Shown: positions 25,137-35,746, counted from the first letter of the stretch. The stretch is 64,000 bases of DNA from Yoonia sp. I 8.24 (GCF_022096995.1 NZ_JACXGQ010000001.1:186001-250000); one strand, 5' to 3'. The notes: a model not told the origin generated them from the letters alone. Numbers and translations are program-made.

Positions 25137-26603
25137 TCAGCTCTCGTATTTATCGGCGATCAAACGGTTGAGCGCCATGACGCCCCACCCTGTTGCCCCC
25201 GGAGGTGCAAGCGCTGTTTCGGATTTGACGCTGGCCACGCCAGCAATATCCAAATGGCACCACGGCATGTCTTCTTTAACGAACCGTTGCAAGAATTGCG
25301 CCGCCGTAATAGAGCCCGCCATCCGTCCGCCAATATTCTTCATATCCGCAACCCGTGATTTCAACAGATCATCATAGGCTTTGCCCATCGGCATCCGCCA
25401 AGCGCCTTCACCCTCTGAGCCTGCCGCTTTGATAAACGCATCAGAAAAATCGTCGGAATTCGAAAAGACGCCTGCGTTTTCATGCCCCAAGGCCACCAAA
25501 ATCGCCCCTGTCAGCGTCGCCAGATTGATCATGCCGACAGGTTTAAACCGCTCTTGCGCGTACCACATCACGTCAGCCAGCACCAAACGGCCTTCGGCGT
25601 CGGTGTTGATGACCTCGATTGTGTCGCCTTTCATCGATGTAACCACATCGCCGGGGCGTACCGCATTGCCTGAGGGCATGTTTTCGACCAGCCCGACCAA
25701 GCCGACGACATTCGCCTTGGCCTTGCGCAGCGCCAATGTGCGCATCACACCGGACACAACACCAGCGCCGCCCATGTCCATGGTCATATCTTCCATGCCG
25801 CCCGCAGGTTTCAGGCTGATCCCGCCCGTATCAAACACCACACCTTTGCCAACCAAGGCGAACGGGGCTTCATCGCCGCCGCCGTTCCACGACATCACCA
25901 CCACCTTGCTGGGGCTGTCAGACCCTTGCCCGACACAGAGCAAACTGCCCATGCCAAGCCGTTCAAGATCATCTTCTTCAAGAATTTCGACTTCAAGCCC
26001 AAGCTCGTGCATGGCCGCCAGCCGCGCAGCGAAATCATCGGTGGTTAAGATATTCGCAGGCTCATTGGTCAGATCGCGGGTAAAGAACACGCCTTCGGCA
26101 ATTGCGGCCATGGGGGCTGCGGATTTCGCGACCTCTTCAGGTTTCGCGACCATGAATGTCACCGAACTTTTGCTTGGCTTCTCGGCTGTTTTATGGCTGT
26201 CAAAACGGTAGTCGCGCAGCGCCAGCCCCAGTGCGATTTCATCCGCACGTGCGATGCTTCCGGCGCATACGGTCAAATCCGCGTTGCCCTGCGATTTGGC
26301 CAATTGCGCGCCCGCTTTGCGCGCCTCTTGCGATGACGGACGCCGAGAAAGCTTTACGACCAAGAGGGTTTCCGCAGTCAATCCAGCGGGATAAGCGATT
26401 GTTGCGACATCGCCAGCGGCCATTTTTTCAAATTTTTCGCTCTCTGCGAATCGTGCCACTGCTTTGCGCGTCAAAGTATTTGCTTTGCGCGCGCCTGCGT
26501 CCAATTTTCCATCTGCGTCGACGAAAATCGCAACCGCGCCACTGGCCGTTGCGACCCCATCAAGATCGACGTCTTTAAACTGAATTTCTGCTGGCGTTGT
26601 CAT
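25137..26603 (-). CDS. pepA: cytosol (leucyl) aminopeptidase
   Basis: This is an M17 metallopeptidase that cleaves N-terminal residues from peptides. It has 488 residues with the variable N-terminal domain, then the catalytic domain. The latter shows LVGKGVVFDTGGISLKPA (metal and active-site lysine), the signature VINTDAEGRL, and KNIGGRMAGSITAAQFLQRF. Two zinc or manganese ions are expected. AAGGAG six bases before the ATG is a strong ribosome site. The gene runs divergently from the lpt operon; the 138-base gap between them holds both promoters. Confidence 0.97.
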   Translation of the reverse strand: MTTPAEIQFKDVDLDGVATASGAVAIFVDADGKLDAGARKANTLTRKAVARFAESEKFEKMAAGDVATIAYPAGLTAETLLVVKLSRRPSSQEARKAGAQLAKSQGNADLTVCAGSIARADEIALGLALRDYRFDSHKTAEKPSKSSVTFMVAKPEEVAKSAAPMAAIAEGVFFTRDLTNEPANILTTDDFAARLAAMHELGLEVEILEEDDLERLGMGSLLCVGQGSDSPSKVVVMSWNGGGDEAPFALVGKGVVFDTGGISLKPAGGMEDMTMDMGGAGVVSGVMRTLALRKAKANVVGLVGLVENMPSGNAVRPGDVVTSMKGDTIEVINTDAEGRLVLADVMWYAQERFKPVGMINLATLTGAILVALGHENAGVFSNSDDFSDAFIKAAGSEGEGAWRMPMGKAYDDLLKSRVADMKNIGGRMAGSITAAQFLQRFVKEDMPWCHLDIAGVASVKSETALAPPGATGWGVMALNRLIADKYES

Positions 26604-26741
26604 GGCGGCTCCTTGGCGCGAATATCATTTCATCATAGGTAGCCCGCACGATGCGCAAATACCAGATAGCTGTTCAATCTGCCGCACCGATGCGGTAGCT
26701 TGAGCGAAATTTAGGCGACACGCGCAAACAAGGATCTGCCA

Positions 26742-27872
26742 TTGGCCAAGTTCGACAGATATTTGCTGTCACAATTGATGGTGATGTTTGGGTTTTTTAG
26801 CCTCGTTCTCGTGTTGATCTATTGGATCAACCGGGCCGTTGTTTTGTTCGATCAATTGATCGCGGATGGGCAATCGGCTGGGGTGTTTCTTGAATTTACG
26901 GCGCTGTCTTTGCCGTCTGTGATCCGGCTGGCCCTACCATTGGCGGCCTTTGCAGCATCTGTCTATGTGACCAATCGGATGACAACCGAATCTGAACTTG
27001 TTGTGGTGCAGGCCACCGGCTATTCCGCCTTTCGGCTTGCACGCCCTGTTTTCTATTTTGGGATCATTGTCGCAATTTTGATGTCCGTGTTGATGCATTA
27101 TCTTGTGCCGCTCAGTTCTGCGCGGTTGGAAGAACGCCAAGCAGATATTTCGCGTAACATCACCGCGCGGCTGCTGACAGAGGGCCAATTTATTGAACCT
27201 GTTAAAGGGATCACCTTCTACATTCGCGACATCACAACTGCGGGTGAACTCCAAGACATCTTCTTGTCTGACACGCGATCTGACGATGAACAGGTGACCT
27301 ATACTGCCACGCGTGCATTTCTTGTGAACGATACGGATGAGACGCAATTGGTGATGATTGAAGGGCTTGTGCAGGTGATCGACACCGACACGCAACGTCT
27401 CACGACAACGGCTTTTGACGATTTCGCCTATAATATCGGAAGCCTGATCACCACCAGCGAATCCAGTGGCCGAAGGGATGCGCATCTGTCGACATGGGAA
27501 CTCTTGAACCCTACCCCGGAAATCATTGCGGAAACGCGCCGTAGTGCGGCACGGCTAATCGCGCGCGGACATGATCGGTTCAGCCAATCTTTGCTGGGCA
27601 CAGTTGCCGCAATGCTTGGATTTGCGACGCTTTTGGTTGGCGGATTTAGCCGCTTTGGGGTCTGGCGCCAAATTATTGCGGCAATCTTCTTGATTGTCGT
27701 CGTCAAAGCCATGGAAACTGCCGGGCTCAATGCTGCGCGCAGTTCTGAAAACCTATGGTTTGCCACATATTTACCCGCAGTTGCCGGGTTTGCGATTATC
27801 TGGTTCTTGTTGTTTTGGGCCACACGGCCGCATTTGTTCAAGCGACGTCATAAGCCAGAGGTCGCGCAATGA
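26742..27872 (+). CDS. lptF: LptF, LPS export permease subunit
   Basis: LptF and LptG form the inner-membrane permease that extracts lipopolysaccharide and hands it to the Lpt bridge. This 376-residue protein has three N-terminal and three C-terminal membrane helices around a periplasmic beta-jellyroll domain (about 125-260). It starts MAKFDRYLLSQLMVMFGFF. The initiation codon is TTG, with AAGGA seven bases upstream. The stop overlaps the lptG start (ATGA). LptB, LptA and LptC genes are not in the window. Confidence 0.93.
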   Translation: MAKFDRYLLSQLMVMFGFFSLVLVLIYWINRAVVLFDQLIADGQSAGVFLEFTALSLPSVIRLALPLAAFAASVYVTNRMTTESELVVVQATGYSAFRLARPVFYFGIIVAILMSVLMHYLVPLSSARLEERQADISRNITARLLTEGQFIEPVKGITFYIRDITTAGELQDIFLSDTRSDDEQVTYTATRAFLVNDTDETQLVMIEGLVQVIDTDTQRLTTTAFDDFAYNIGSLITTSESSGRRDAHLSTWELLNPTPEIIAETRRSAARLIARGHDRFSQSLLGTVAAMLGFATLLVGGFSRFGVWRQIIAAIFLIVVVKAMETAGLNAARSSENLWFATYLPAVAGFAIIWFLLFWATRPHLFKRRHKPEVAQ

Positions 27873-28963
27873 TCTTACACCGATACTTTGCGCGCCGCTT
27901 TTTGATGACGTTTTTGGGTGTCTTGGGCGTGTTCTTTGTAATCATGATGTTTTTGGACATCGTCGAACAAATGCGCCGCTATGCGACAGCCGATGCAAAT
28001 ATTTTTGAAATTTTGACACTCACGCTGCTGAACATTCCAGCGGGCGTGTATCAGATTATGCCTTTGATTATGATCCTTGCCGCCATCGCACTGTTTCTAG
28101 GGTTGGCGCGGTCATCGGAAATGGTTGTCACCCGTGCCGCGGGACGGTCAGCCCTGCGGGCCCTTGTTGCCCCATTGTTTGTCGCGCTGATGATCGGGGT
28201 CGTTGCCGTTGCGGTCGGAAATCCGATTGTTGCAAGTACGTCGAAAGAATATGAGCTTCGTTCTGGCGCATTACGTGGAAACAGTTCGGTGTTGTCGGTT
28301 GGGTCATCCGGGCTTTGGCTTCGACAGGGCACCGATGCGGGCCAAACGGTCATTCAGGCGCAAAGTGCGAATTTGGACGGAACTGTTCTGACCGAAGTGA
28401 GCTTTTTTCGCTTTGGGCCTGACGGCACCCCGACCCAACGCGTCAACGCCAAAACCGCAGAGCTTGTGCCTGGCGCTTGGGCTCTGACAGACGCAAAACA
28501 ATGGGTTTTTGATACAGGCGTCAATGCGGAGGCCGCAGCGATGCAACATCCGAGCCTCAATATCGTATCGACCCTGACCCCGGACCAAATCCGCGACAGT
28601 TTTGGCACGCCCTCCTCTATCCCGATCTGGGAGTTGCCGGCGTTTATCGAACGGCTCCACGCTGCCGGGTTTTCGGCGCAGAGACATCTGGTCTGGTTTC
28701 ACACCGAACTGGCATTGCCTTTCTTTTTGGTCGCCATGGTCATGATTGGCGCGGCGTTTACACTGCGCCACCAACGCGGCGGACGTACCGGGATGATGGT
28801 GATGTTTGCGATTTTGCTGGCCTTCGTGATCTATTTCATTCGCAATTTTGCGCAGGTCTTAGGCGAAAACGGCCAATTGCCTGCGCTGCTCGCGGCATGG
28901 GCGCCGCCATTCGCAGCGATTGGCATTGCATTGGGTATTTTGCTCCATAACGAGGACGGCTAA
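27869..28963 (+). CDS. lptG: LptG, LPS export permease subunit
   Basis: This 364-residue partner of LptF has the same topology and begins MILHRYFARRFLMTFLGVLG. The cytosolic coupling region near LARSSEMVVTRAAGRSALRAL corresponds to the loop that contacts the LptB ATPase. The periplasmic domain spans about 125-265. Its ATG overlaps the lptF stop by four bases, and its stop shares one base with the lptD start (TAATG). This fixes stoichiometric expression. Confidence 0.95.
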   Translation: MILHRYFARRFLMTFLGVLGVFFVIMMFLDIVEQMRRYATADANIFEILTLTLLNIPAGVYQIMPLIMILAAIALFLGLARSSEMVVTRAAGRSALRALVAPLFVALMIGVVAVAVGNPIVASTSKEYELRSGALRGNSSVLSVGSSGLWLRQGTDAGQTVIQAQSANLDGTVLTEVSFFRFGPDGTPTQRVNAKTAELVPGAWALTDAKQWVFDTGVNAEAAAMQHPSLNIVSTLTPDQIRDSFGTPSSIPIWELPAFIERLHAAGFSAQRHLVWFHTELALPFFLVAMVMIGAAFTLRHQRGGRTGMMVMFAILLAFVIYFIRNFAQVLGENGQLPALLAAWAPPFAAIGIALGILLHNEDG

Positions 28964-31062
28964 TGCGCCTGATCGCGTTCATACTACTGCTGCTTTTGCC
29001 GCAGACCAGCCTCGCGCAGGGGGCTGCAACCTTGGTCGCCGACAGCGTGCGGGTCACCGAAGAGCAGCAGTTAATTGCAACCGGAAATATCGAGGTTCTA
29101 TATGAAGGAACCCGGCTAACGGCGACGCAAATTACCTATGCCCCAGAAGATGATCGGCTGACGATCACGGGACCGATTGTTATTCAAACGACCGATGGGA
29201 CGCTGTTGATGGCGCAAAGCGGCGCGATGGACCCAAGGCTAGAGAACGGCATCCTTCAGGGCGCGCGCATCGTCCTTGATCAGCAGCTGCAACTGGCCGC
29301 GAATCAAATTGACCGCCGCGAAGGGCGCTATTCGCAGCTCTATAAAACTGTTGCGACATCGTGTCAGGTATGTGGGGACGCGGCGCCGCTTTGGTCAATC
29401 CGGGCCCAGCGTGTCGTACATGATAGCGTTGAACAGCAGCTCTATTTTGACAATGCAACGCTACTGATCCGCGACATCCCCGTGTTCTGGCTGCCAACAT
29501 TGCGCCTGCCCGATCCCAACCTTGAGCGCGCAACTGGGTTTTTGATCCCCGAACAGCGTAACAACACGCAATTGGGCACAGGTATCAAGGTTCCATATTT
29601 CATCACCTTAGGCGATTCCCGTGATCTAACCCTGACCCCATATGTCTCTGCCGAGACCCGCACATTAGAGCTGATCTACCGTCAAGCCTTTCACAATGGC
29701 TCCTTGCGCATCGAAGGGGCGGCCAGTGATGATACGCTTGAAGATACGAATAGGTCCTATGTTTTTGCGTCAGGACAATTTGACCTATCAGGCGACTATA
29801 AGTTGAACTTCGACATCGAAGCCGTCAGCGACACAGCCTATCTGCAAGACTACAGCTATTCGAGCAAAGATCGGCTGGATAGCGCGATTTCCGTGACCCG
29901 TGTAACCGACACCACGCTCGCGCAGGTCGAATTGACCTATTACCAAACCTTGCGAGACGACGAGTCGAACGCATCACTGCCTCCAATTGTGGCAAATGCG
30001 CTGTACGAAACACGCGATACTGAACGTTGGGGCGGCACGCTAACCTATGGCGCCAGTATCGACACCGCGTACCGCTATAGCGAGGTTGACGGCGACGATG
30101 GGCGCGATGTGTCGCGTATCGGTGCCTATAGCACATGGGACGACAGCTGGATTCTGGGCGGCGGAATTGTTTTGCAAGCCGAGACCGGGCTGCGCGCAGA
30201 TTATTACAACGTGCAAGACGACAGCAGCTATGACAGCGATATATTGCGCGCGGTACCTTCCGCACAGATCACGGTGCGTTGGCCATTGGCCTCATATAAT
30301 GATGGTGGGGCGGCGCATCTTATCACGCCCGTGCTTAGCCTTGGCTGGGCAGAAAGCTATGGCGAGACACCCCCAAATGAGGACAGCACCCGCAGCGAAT
30401 TGGACCAAGGGAATCTGTTTGACCTGACGCGCTTTACTGGCGAGGACGCCGTGGAAACCGGCATGCAGGCCGCGGTAGGCATAAGCTATACCCGAATAGG
30501 TGCCGCCGGTTTGGATTCATCGCTCGCATTTGGGCGGGTCTTGCGAGAGACGGAAAACACCGCGTTCACAAGCTCATCAGGGCTGGATGGGCTGCAATCG
30601 GATTGGTTAGTTGCCGGACAAATCAGCAGCCCGGGCGGCTTCTTGATTGATGCGCGCGCGCTGTTTGACGACAACACAGGCCTGACAGTTGCCGATGGAC
30701 GGATCGCGTGGAAAAATGATCGGGTGTCATTGGCTGCGAATTATATTTGGCAATCTGCGGATGCGGATGAAGATTTGACCGATACCGTATCCGCATGGAC
30801 GGTCGATGCGGGGATCGTTTTATCAGATGCCTGGCAGATCGATTTGGATGGACGCTATGATATTGCCGGCGATTCCCCTGTCAGCGCTGGGATTGTGCTG
30901 GGATGGCAGAACGAATGCGTGAACATTAACGTTTCTGCCTCGCGTAGCTACACGTCTTCCAGTACAGTTGATCCAAGTACGACTTTTGGGATAAGTGGCT
31001 CTTTGACAGGCTTTTCTGCGGGACGCTCCGCGGCGGGCACCGCCGCAAGTTGCCAAAACTGA
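28963..31062 (+). CDS. lptD: LptD, outer-membrane LPS assembly protein
   Basis: LptD is the 26-strand barrel that inserts lipopolysaccharide into the outer leaflet with the lipoprotein LptE. It has 699 residues, a signal peptide (cleavage near TSLAQG), an N-terminal jellyroll (LVADSVRVTEEQQLIATGNI) and a barrel from about residue 200. Cys134 and Cys137 (ATSCQVCGD) and two C-terminal cysteines (NECVN and AASCQN) correspond to the four cysteines that form the interdomain disulfides of E. coli LptD. It overlaps lptG by one base and is followed by surA, which folds it. Confidence 0.95.
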   Translation: MRLIAFILLLLLPQTSLAQGAATLVADSVRVTEEQQLIATGNIEVLYEGTRLTATQITYAPEDDRLTITGPIVIQTTDGTLLMAQSGAMDPRLENGILQGARIVLDQQLQLAANQIDRREGRYSQLYKTVATSCQVCGDAAPLWSIRAQRVVHDSVEQQLYFDNATLLIRDIPVFWLPTLRLPDPNLERATGFLIPEQRNNTQLGTGIKVPYFITLGDSRDLTLTPYVSAETRTLELIYRQAFHNGSLRIEGAASDDTLEDTNRSYVFASGQFDLSGDYKLNFDIEAVSDTAYLQDYSYSSKDRLDSAISVTRVTDTTLAQVELTYYQTLRDDESNASLPPIVANALYETRDTERWGGTLTYGASIDTAYRYSEVDGDDGRDVSRIGAYSTWDDSWILGGGIVLQAETGLRADYYNVQDDSSYDSDILRAVPSAQITVRWPLASYNDGGAAHLITPVLSLGWAESYGETPPNEDSTRSELDQGNLFDLTRFTGEDAVETGMQAAVGISYTRIGAAGLDSSLAFGRVLRETENTAFTSSSGLDGLQSDWLVAGQISSPGGFLIDARALFDDNTGLTVADGRIAWKNDRVSLAANYIWQSADADEDLTDTVSAWTVDAGIVLSDAWQIDLDGRYDIAGDSPVSAGIVLGWQNECVNINVSASRSYTSSSTVDPSTTFGISGSLTGFSAGRSAAGTAASCQN

Positions 31063-31082
31063 TTGTAAAAACGAGGACACCG

Positions 31083-32300
31083 ATGCGTCTATTTACCTAT
31101 TTCGCCGTTATTCTGGCTTGGGCACTGACGAGCAGCAGCGCAGCGCTGGCACAGGGACAATTGACCCCGGTGATTACCGTCAACGATAAAGTCGTGACCC
31201 GCTACGAGCTGAACCAACGGATGCGGCTTTTGGAACTGTTCCGCACGCCCGGCGATTTGAACGAGGTCGCCCGCGAAGGGTTGATCGAAGATCGGCTTAA
31301 GCAGCAAGAAATGGACCGCGTTGGGCTACAGATGGACCCTGCGTCACTTGAAACCGCGATGAATGATTTCGCCGCGCGCGCCAATATGACATTACCGCAA
31401 TTCACAAATGTTTTGGCACAAAACAATGTTGATGTCGAAACGCTCCGTGATTTTGTTGCGGTTGGCGTTGCCTGGCGCGACTATGTGCGCGCCCGTTTTA
31501 GCCGCGAAGTCACCATCACCGATGCGGATATTGAACGTGCGCTACAGGCCCAAGGCACCCAACCCACCCAGATTGAGGTTTTGCTGTCCGAAATCATCAT
31601 CGCGCCACCACCAGATCGGCAGGTCCAAGCTGCGCAAGCCGCGCGCGAGATTTCGCAAATGCGGTCTTATGCCGATTTTGAAGCCGCCGCACGTCAGGTC
31701 TCTGCGCTCCCGTCGCGCGAAAACGGCGGACGCCTGGGCTGGCTCCCTATTTCGAACTACCCGCCGCAGCTGCAGCAGATATTGCTTGATCTTGCCCTTG
31801 GTGAAGTCACCGAGCCCATCGAAATTCCGAATGCGATTGCGCTGTTCCAAAAACGTGGCATGCGCGAAGCCCCGCGCGCCGTGCAGACCCCCGTCAGTAT
31901 CGATTATGCGGCCTATTACATTCCCGGCGGCCAATCGGACGCGGCCCGGCGCACGGCGGCCGATGTAAAGAATAACGTCGACACCTGCGACGATCTTTAC
32001 GGGATCGCGCGCAACCAGCCTTCCGAAATGCTTGACCGTCTTGTTGTCGCCCCATCTGAGATTTCAAGCGACGTCGCGCTTGAGCTAGCACGGCTTGATC
32101 CGGGCGAAGTCTCGTACAATCTGACCCGCGACAATGGCGAAACATTGGTATTCCTAATGATGTGTGCCCGTAACCAAGCGGGCAGCGACACCGTCGACAC
32201 GGCCGCAGTGCGCAACCAACTGACGAGCCAACGCCTCGCTGGCTTAGCAGACGCATTGGTTGCCGATTTACGTGCATCGGCAGTGATCACATCACGATGA
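31083..32300 (+). CDS. surA: SurA-type periplasmic chaperone / peptidyl-prolyl isomerase
   Basis: SurA escorts outer-membrane proteins such as LptD through the periplasm. This form has 405 residues, with a signal peptide (cleavage near ALAQG), a SurA N-domain (TPVITVNDKVVTRYELNQRM), one clear parvulin-like domain (IEVLLSEIIIAPPPDRQ to ENGGRLGWLPIS) and a C-terminal region. The ATG at 31083 has GAGGA six bases upstream and gives a proper signal sequence. An in-frame TTG at 31050 lies within lptD and is rejected. The stop overlaps pdxA by four bases. Confidence 0.92.
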   Translation: MRLFTYFAVILAWALTSSSAALAQGQLTPVITVNDKVVTRYELNQRMRLLELFRTPGDLNEVAREGLIEDRLKQQEMDRVGLQMDPASLETAMNDFAARANMTLPQFTNVLAQNNVDVETLRDFVAVGVAWRDYVRARFSREVTITDADIERALQAQGTQPTQIEVLLSEIIIAPPPDRQVQAAQAAREISQMRSYADFEAAARQVSALPSRENGGRLGWLPISNYPPQLQQILLDLALGEVTEPIEIPNAIALFQKRGMREAPRAVQTPVSIDYAAYYIPGGQSDAARRTAADVKNNVDTCDDLYGIARNQPSEMLDRLVVAPSEISSDVALELARLDPGEVSYNLTRDNGETLVFLMMCARNQAGSDTVDTAAVRNQLTSQRLAGLADALVADLRASAVITSR

Positions 32301-33268
32301 ACCCAATCGCGATCAGCTGTGGCGAACCGGCGGGCATTGGCCCCGAAATCGCCGCAGCAGCATGGGATAAGCTGCGTGGCGATATACCTCTCCTTTGGAT
32401 CGGCGACCCGGCGCATCTACCTGCGGGCACCCCTTACCAAACCGTAACAGACGCGGTTGAAGCCGCGTCACTTTGCCCGAATGCGCTCCCCGTACTTGCA
32501 CAGGATTTTGGACCAGCGGCCACCGCAGGCATTGCCAACCCCGCCCATGCCCGAGGTGTAATCGACGCCATCGCGACAGGTGTGGAATTGACCCGTAGAG
32601 GTGCGACCCGTGCGCTATGCACCGCACCAATAAACAAAGCCGCGCTGATTAACGGGGCTGATTTCCCCTATCCCGGTCATACAGAATACTTGGCTGCGCT
32701 AGCGGACACGGATCAAGTCGTGATGATGCTGGCCTGTGATGCGCTGCGTGTTGTCCCAACGACAATTCACATCCCGTTGAATGCAGTGGCCACGCAACTG
32801 ACAGCAAGCCTGTTGACAGATACATTGCTGATCACCCATGCCGCACTGCGCCGTGATTTCGGGATCGCGGCGCCACGCATTGCCGTGGCTGGACTGAACC
32901 CACATGCAGGCGAAGATGGCAAAATGGGGCATGAAGAGAACGACATGATCGCGCCAGTACTGACCGCATTGCGGACCCAAGGGATGGATGTAACCGGCCC
33001 CCTTCCCGCTGATACAATGTTCCATGCCGGCGCGCGCGTGAGATACGATGTCGCCGTTTGCATGTATCATGACCAAGCTCTGATCCCGATCAAAACGCTT
33101 GATTTTTCAGGTGGGGTGAATGTGACTTTGGGGCTGCCGTTTGTTCGCACGTCTCCTGACCACGGCACCGCCTTTGATATCGCGGGTCAAGGCGTTGCAG
33201 ATCCGACTTCGATGATCGCAGCCATTAAAATGGCTGCAACGATGGCAGACAGCCGAGAACAAAGATAG
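32297..33268 (+). CDS. pdxA: 4-hydroxythreonine-4-phosphate dehydrogenase
   Basis: PdxA oxidises 4-phosphohydroxy-L-threonine in the DXP-dependent pyridoxal phosphate pathway. The protein has 323 residues. It opens [16 protein letters not shown], has the substrate/metal histidines in [28 protein letters not shown] and [11 protein letters not shown], and ends with the [17 protein letters not shown] block. All are conserved. It overlaps surA by ATGA; the surA-pdxA-rsmA order is conserved across many proteobacteria. Confidence 0.97.
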   Translation: MNPIAISCGEPAGIGPEIAAAAWDKLRGDIPLLWIGDPAHLPAGTPYQTVTDAVEAASLCPNALPVLAQDFGPAATAGIANPAHARGVIDAIATGVELTRRGATRALCTAPINKAALINGADFPYPGHTEYLAALADTDQVVMMLACDALRVVPTTIHIPLNAVATQLTASLLTDTLLITHAALRRDFGIAAPRIAVAGLNPHAGEDGKMGHEENDMIAPVLTALRTQGMDVTGPLPADTMFHAGARVRYDVAVCMYHDQALIPIKTLDFSGGVNVTLGLPFVRTSPDHGTAFDIAGQGVADPTSMIAAIKMAATMADSREQR

Positions 33269-33291
33269 TAGATTTGTTCAGCGCTCCGCGG

Positions 33292-33304
33292 GGAGTATTT
33301 TTGG
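33292..33304 (+). repeat. copy 2 of a dispersed 13-base leader motif
   Basis: GGAGTATTTTTGG lies in the 49-base gap between pdxA and rsmA, thirteen bases before the rsmA ATG. It is preceded by the short GC-rich stretch GCGCTCCGCGGG. It is identical to the motif before the desulfurase gene (8883-8871 on the minus strand) and has the same orientation relative to the downstream gene. Confidence 0.5.
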
Positions 33305-33317
33305 GAAAAAAGAAGAC

Positions 33318-34166
33318 ATGAGCACCATCGACAATCTCCCCCCTTTGCGCGACGTGATTGCTACCCATGACTTGGCCGCCAAGAAATCGCTTGGGCAGAA
33401 TTTTCTGCTGGATTTGAACCTCACAGCGAAAATTGCACGATTAGCGGGGGATGTCTCAAGTGCCGACGTGCTTGAGATTGGCCCCGGTCCGGGTGGTCTC
33501 ACTCGGGGACTCTTGGCCGAAGGCGCACGCCGTGTGTTGGCGATTGAAAAAGACCCGCGCTGTATGCCCGCATTGGCCGAGATTGAAGCTGCCTACCCGG
33601 GGCGATTACATGTGATTAATGGCGACGCGCTTGATGTGAACCCGCTCGAACATCTGACCGCGCCAATCAAAATCGCGGCAAACCTGCCTTATAACGTCGG
33701 GACTGAATTGCTTGTGCGCTGGCTGACGCCACCGGTTTGGCCGCCGTTTTGGGAAAGCCTGACGCTGATGTTCCAGCGCGAAGTTGCGCAACGCATCGTC
33801 GCAAAACCCGGCACCAAGGCTTACGGCCGTTTGGCCCTGCTTGCGCAATGGCGCAGTGACCCGCGGATCGTGCTTGACCTCCCGCCAGAGGCGTTCAGCC
33901 CGCCGCCAAAGGTAAATTCTTCCGTCGTGCATCTGACTGCGCTGCCCGCGCCACGCTATCCGGCTGATCCTGTCGTACTGAACAAGGTCGTCGCTGCAGC
34001 ATTCAACCAGCGACGCAAGATGCTCCGCTCGGCTCTGAAATCTGTCAGCCCTGATATTGAAACGCATTTGATCGCGGTCGGGATCAAGCCCACAGAACGC
34101 GGCGAACAGGTCGGACTTGAGGCGTTTTGTGCCCTTGCCCGCCGTATTGCGGATAACCCATCATAA
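33318..34166 (+). CDS. rsmA: 16S rRNA (adenine1518/1519-N6) dimethyltransferase
   Basis: RsmA (KsgA) dimethylates two adjacent adenines of the 3' helix of 16S rRNA late in small-subunit assembly. It has 282 residues with [14 protein letters not shown]-binding motif [16 protein letters not shown], the acidic EKD, and the catalytic NLPYNVG. The C-terminal [14 protein letters not shown] matches the family. The ATG is preceded by GAAGA in the leader. A strong bidirectional terminator follows within two bases of the stop. Confidence 0.97.
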   Translation: MSTIDNLPPLRDVIATHDLAAKKSLGQNFLLDLNLTAKIARLAGDVSSADVLEIGPGPGGLTRGLLAEGARRVLAIEKDPRCMPALAEIEAAYPGRLHVINGDALDVNPLEHLTAPIKIAANLPYNVGTELLVRWLTPPVWPPFWESLTLMFQREVAQRIVAKPGTKAYGRLALLAQWRSDPRIVLDLPPEAFSPPPKVNSSVVHLTALPAPRYPADPVVLNKVVAAAFNQRRKMLRSALKSVSPDIETHLIAVGIKPTERGEQVGLEAFCALARRIADNPS

Positions 34167-34167
34167 A

Positions 34168-34196
34168 AAAAGCCCCCCAAAAATCGGAGGGCTTTT
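34168..34196. terminator. bidirectional intrinsic terminator
   Basis: AAAAGCCC (34168-34175) pairs with GGGCTTTT (34189-34196), extended by CC/GG around a bulged A. T runs flank the stem on both strands. It ends the lpt-surA-pdxA-rsmA operon and, from the other side, the DUF4167 gene. Confidence 0.85.
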
Positions 34197-34198
34197 GA

Positions 34199-34744
34199 TT
34201 ATTCTGCGGCCTCTGGCGCGCTGTCATCACTTGGCTGCACATCCGGCTTTGGCTTGCGCGGGGCACGTGGTTTACGCGCGCGTGGCTTGGGCTTTTCTTC
34301 GGGCGTTTCGACCAAACCCGCGTCAGGTGCATCTTCGACCTGCAGGTCAGGCTGTTCATCGAGCCCCGCTGCTGCAGGCTGTTCGGCATTTGCGGCTGCT
34401 TCTTGCGTTTTGATCCGCTCTTGGCGTTCGCGGTCGCGTTCGGCTTGGCGTTCACGGTTTTGCGCTTCTTGCTCTTCGCGACGCTGATCAACTTCGCGCT
34501 GCGCTTCGGCAAGCATGCGTGTGTAATGCTCTGCGTGTTGCGCAAAGTTTTCGGCATTCACACGGTCGCCAGATAGCTGCGCGTCACGGTGAAGCTGGTT
34601 ATATTTCTCAATGATCTGTTGCGGTGTTCCGCGCACTTTCCCATCCGGTCCAGAGCTATCAAACACGCGGTTGATAATGTTGCCGCCAGACGGGCGGTTA
34701 TTATTACGGTTTTTGTTCCGTGACCGGGACTTCGATGATCTCAT
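34199..34744 (-). CDS. DUF4167 domain protein
   Basis: This 181-residue protein begins with a basic Asn/Arg-rich stretch (KSRSRNKNRNNNRPSGGNII), followed by the DUF4167 core NRVFDSSGPDGKVRGTPQQI and YNQLHRDAQLSGDRVNAEN. A glutamine/glutamate-rich charged helix and a disordered tail of basic KPRARKPRAPRKPK type complete it. DUF4167 is widespread in Alphaproteobacteria; its basic composition suggests nucleic-acid binding, unproven. The 222-base gap up to prmC (34745-34966) shows no further gene; a promoter is expected there but I see no convincing one. Confidence 0.9.
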   Translation of the reverse strand: MRSSKSRSRNKNRNNNRPSGGNIINRVFDSSGPDGKVRGTPQQIIEKYNQLHRDAQLSGDRVNAENFAQHAEHYTRMLAEAQREVDQRREEQEAQNRERQAERDRERQERIKTQEAAANAEQPAAAGLDEQPDLQVEDAPDAGLVETPEEKPKPRARKPRAPRKPKPDVQPSDDSAPEAAE

Positions 34745-34966
34745 TGATTTGCTTTCAAGCCTTTGGCTGTCGTTGCGCTGGCCATGTCGCGCGTTTTGCG
34801 CGTCTCAGATATCTGGCCCTGCGATGTAGTGGCGACTTACCGGGGGGAGGTCCAATCTGGCTCTCTTACCGTCCGATGTCTTTGAATAAACATGAGATGT
34901 GGGTCAAGACAAGTAAAATTTGTGCAAATCTAACGTTTTTTACGCCAAAGCTGCGCATTTACTTGG

Positions 34967-35746
34967 CTATTTTGGCATTCGCGCTGCGACAACCCGGTCG
35001 CGCCCGTCAAAATCTTGATGCACCTGCACGCCGATCAACCCCGCGCCTGCCATCATTGCAGCGACTGCATCCGCTTGGGACGGTCCGATTTCGACCATCA
35101 ACCGCCCGCCCGGCGTTAGATACGTAGGCGCGGTGTCGCAGATAATGCGGTAGGCGCTCAGCCCGTCAGCCTCATCCGTGAGCGCCATACGCGGTTCATA
35201 CAGCCGCACTTCGGGTTGGAGCGCATCCATTTCACAGGCCGCAATATAAGGCGGGTTACTGACGATCAAATCGAATGTCCCACTGATCTTTGCGAACCAA
35301 TCTGACTGCACGAAATCCGCGCGCGCACCAATTTCTAGAGCGGCACAGTTTTGCAGCGCTACCTCTAAAGCAGCGTCCGAAAGATCGGCCCCCACCCCTT
35401 GCGCATCGGCACGCGCGGCCAGCAAAGACAAAAGAATGCAACCCGACCCGGTGCCCAGATCCAACACCCGTGTAAATGTGGTTCCGAGTGCGCAGGCAAT
35501 TAGGGTTTCTGTGTCCGGTCGCGGGTCCAAAACGGCCTCTGTCACGATAAACCGATGCGCATAGAAATCGCGGTAGCCCAAAATCTGTGACATCGGAACA
35601 CGTTGCGCGCGCCGTGCGACCATCGCAAGAAAATCTCCGGTTTCGCCGCCGTTACGCCACAGCAACCGTGCCTCGCGTTGCGGATCGGGAATACCTGACT
35701 CTGCCAAAAGCGCGGCACCACGTTGCAGCGATTGGTCAGGCGTCAC
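34967..35746 (-). CDS. prmC: PrmC, release-factor glutamine methyltransferase
   Basis: PrmC methylates the glutamine of the GGQ motif of RF1 and RF2, raising termination efficiency. This 259-residue protein has an N-terminal helical domain, SAM motif [18 protein letters not shown] and the catalytic IVSNPPYIA. It starts with GTG, and that codon overlaps the prfA stop (GTGA), so it is coupled to the gene for its own substrate. The pairing prfA-prmC is conserved across bacteria. Confidence 0.95.
   Translation of the reverse strand: MTPDQSLQRGAALLAESGIPDPQREARLLWRNGGETGDFLAMVARRAQRVPMSQILGYRDFYAHRFIVTEAVLDPRPDTETLIACALGTTFTRVLDLGTGSGCILLSLLAARADAQGVGADLSDAALEVALQNCAALEIGARADFVQSDWFAKISGTFDLIVSNPPYIAACEMDALQPEVRLYEPRMALTDEADGLSAYRIICDTAPTYLTPGGRLMVEIGPSQADAVAAMMAGAGLIGVQVHQDFDGRDRVVAARMPK

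Noticed and set aside
25381-26211. 276-residue plus-strand frame opposite pepA
   Set aside because: Antisense shadow of a conserved gene; serine/proline-rich, low-complexity translation typical of such shadows.
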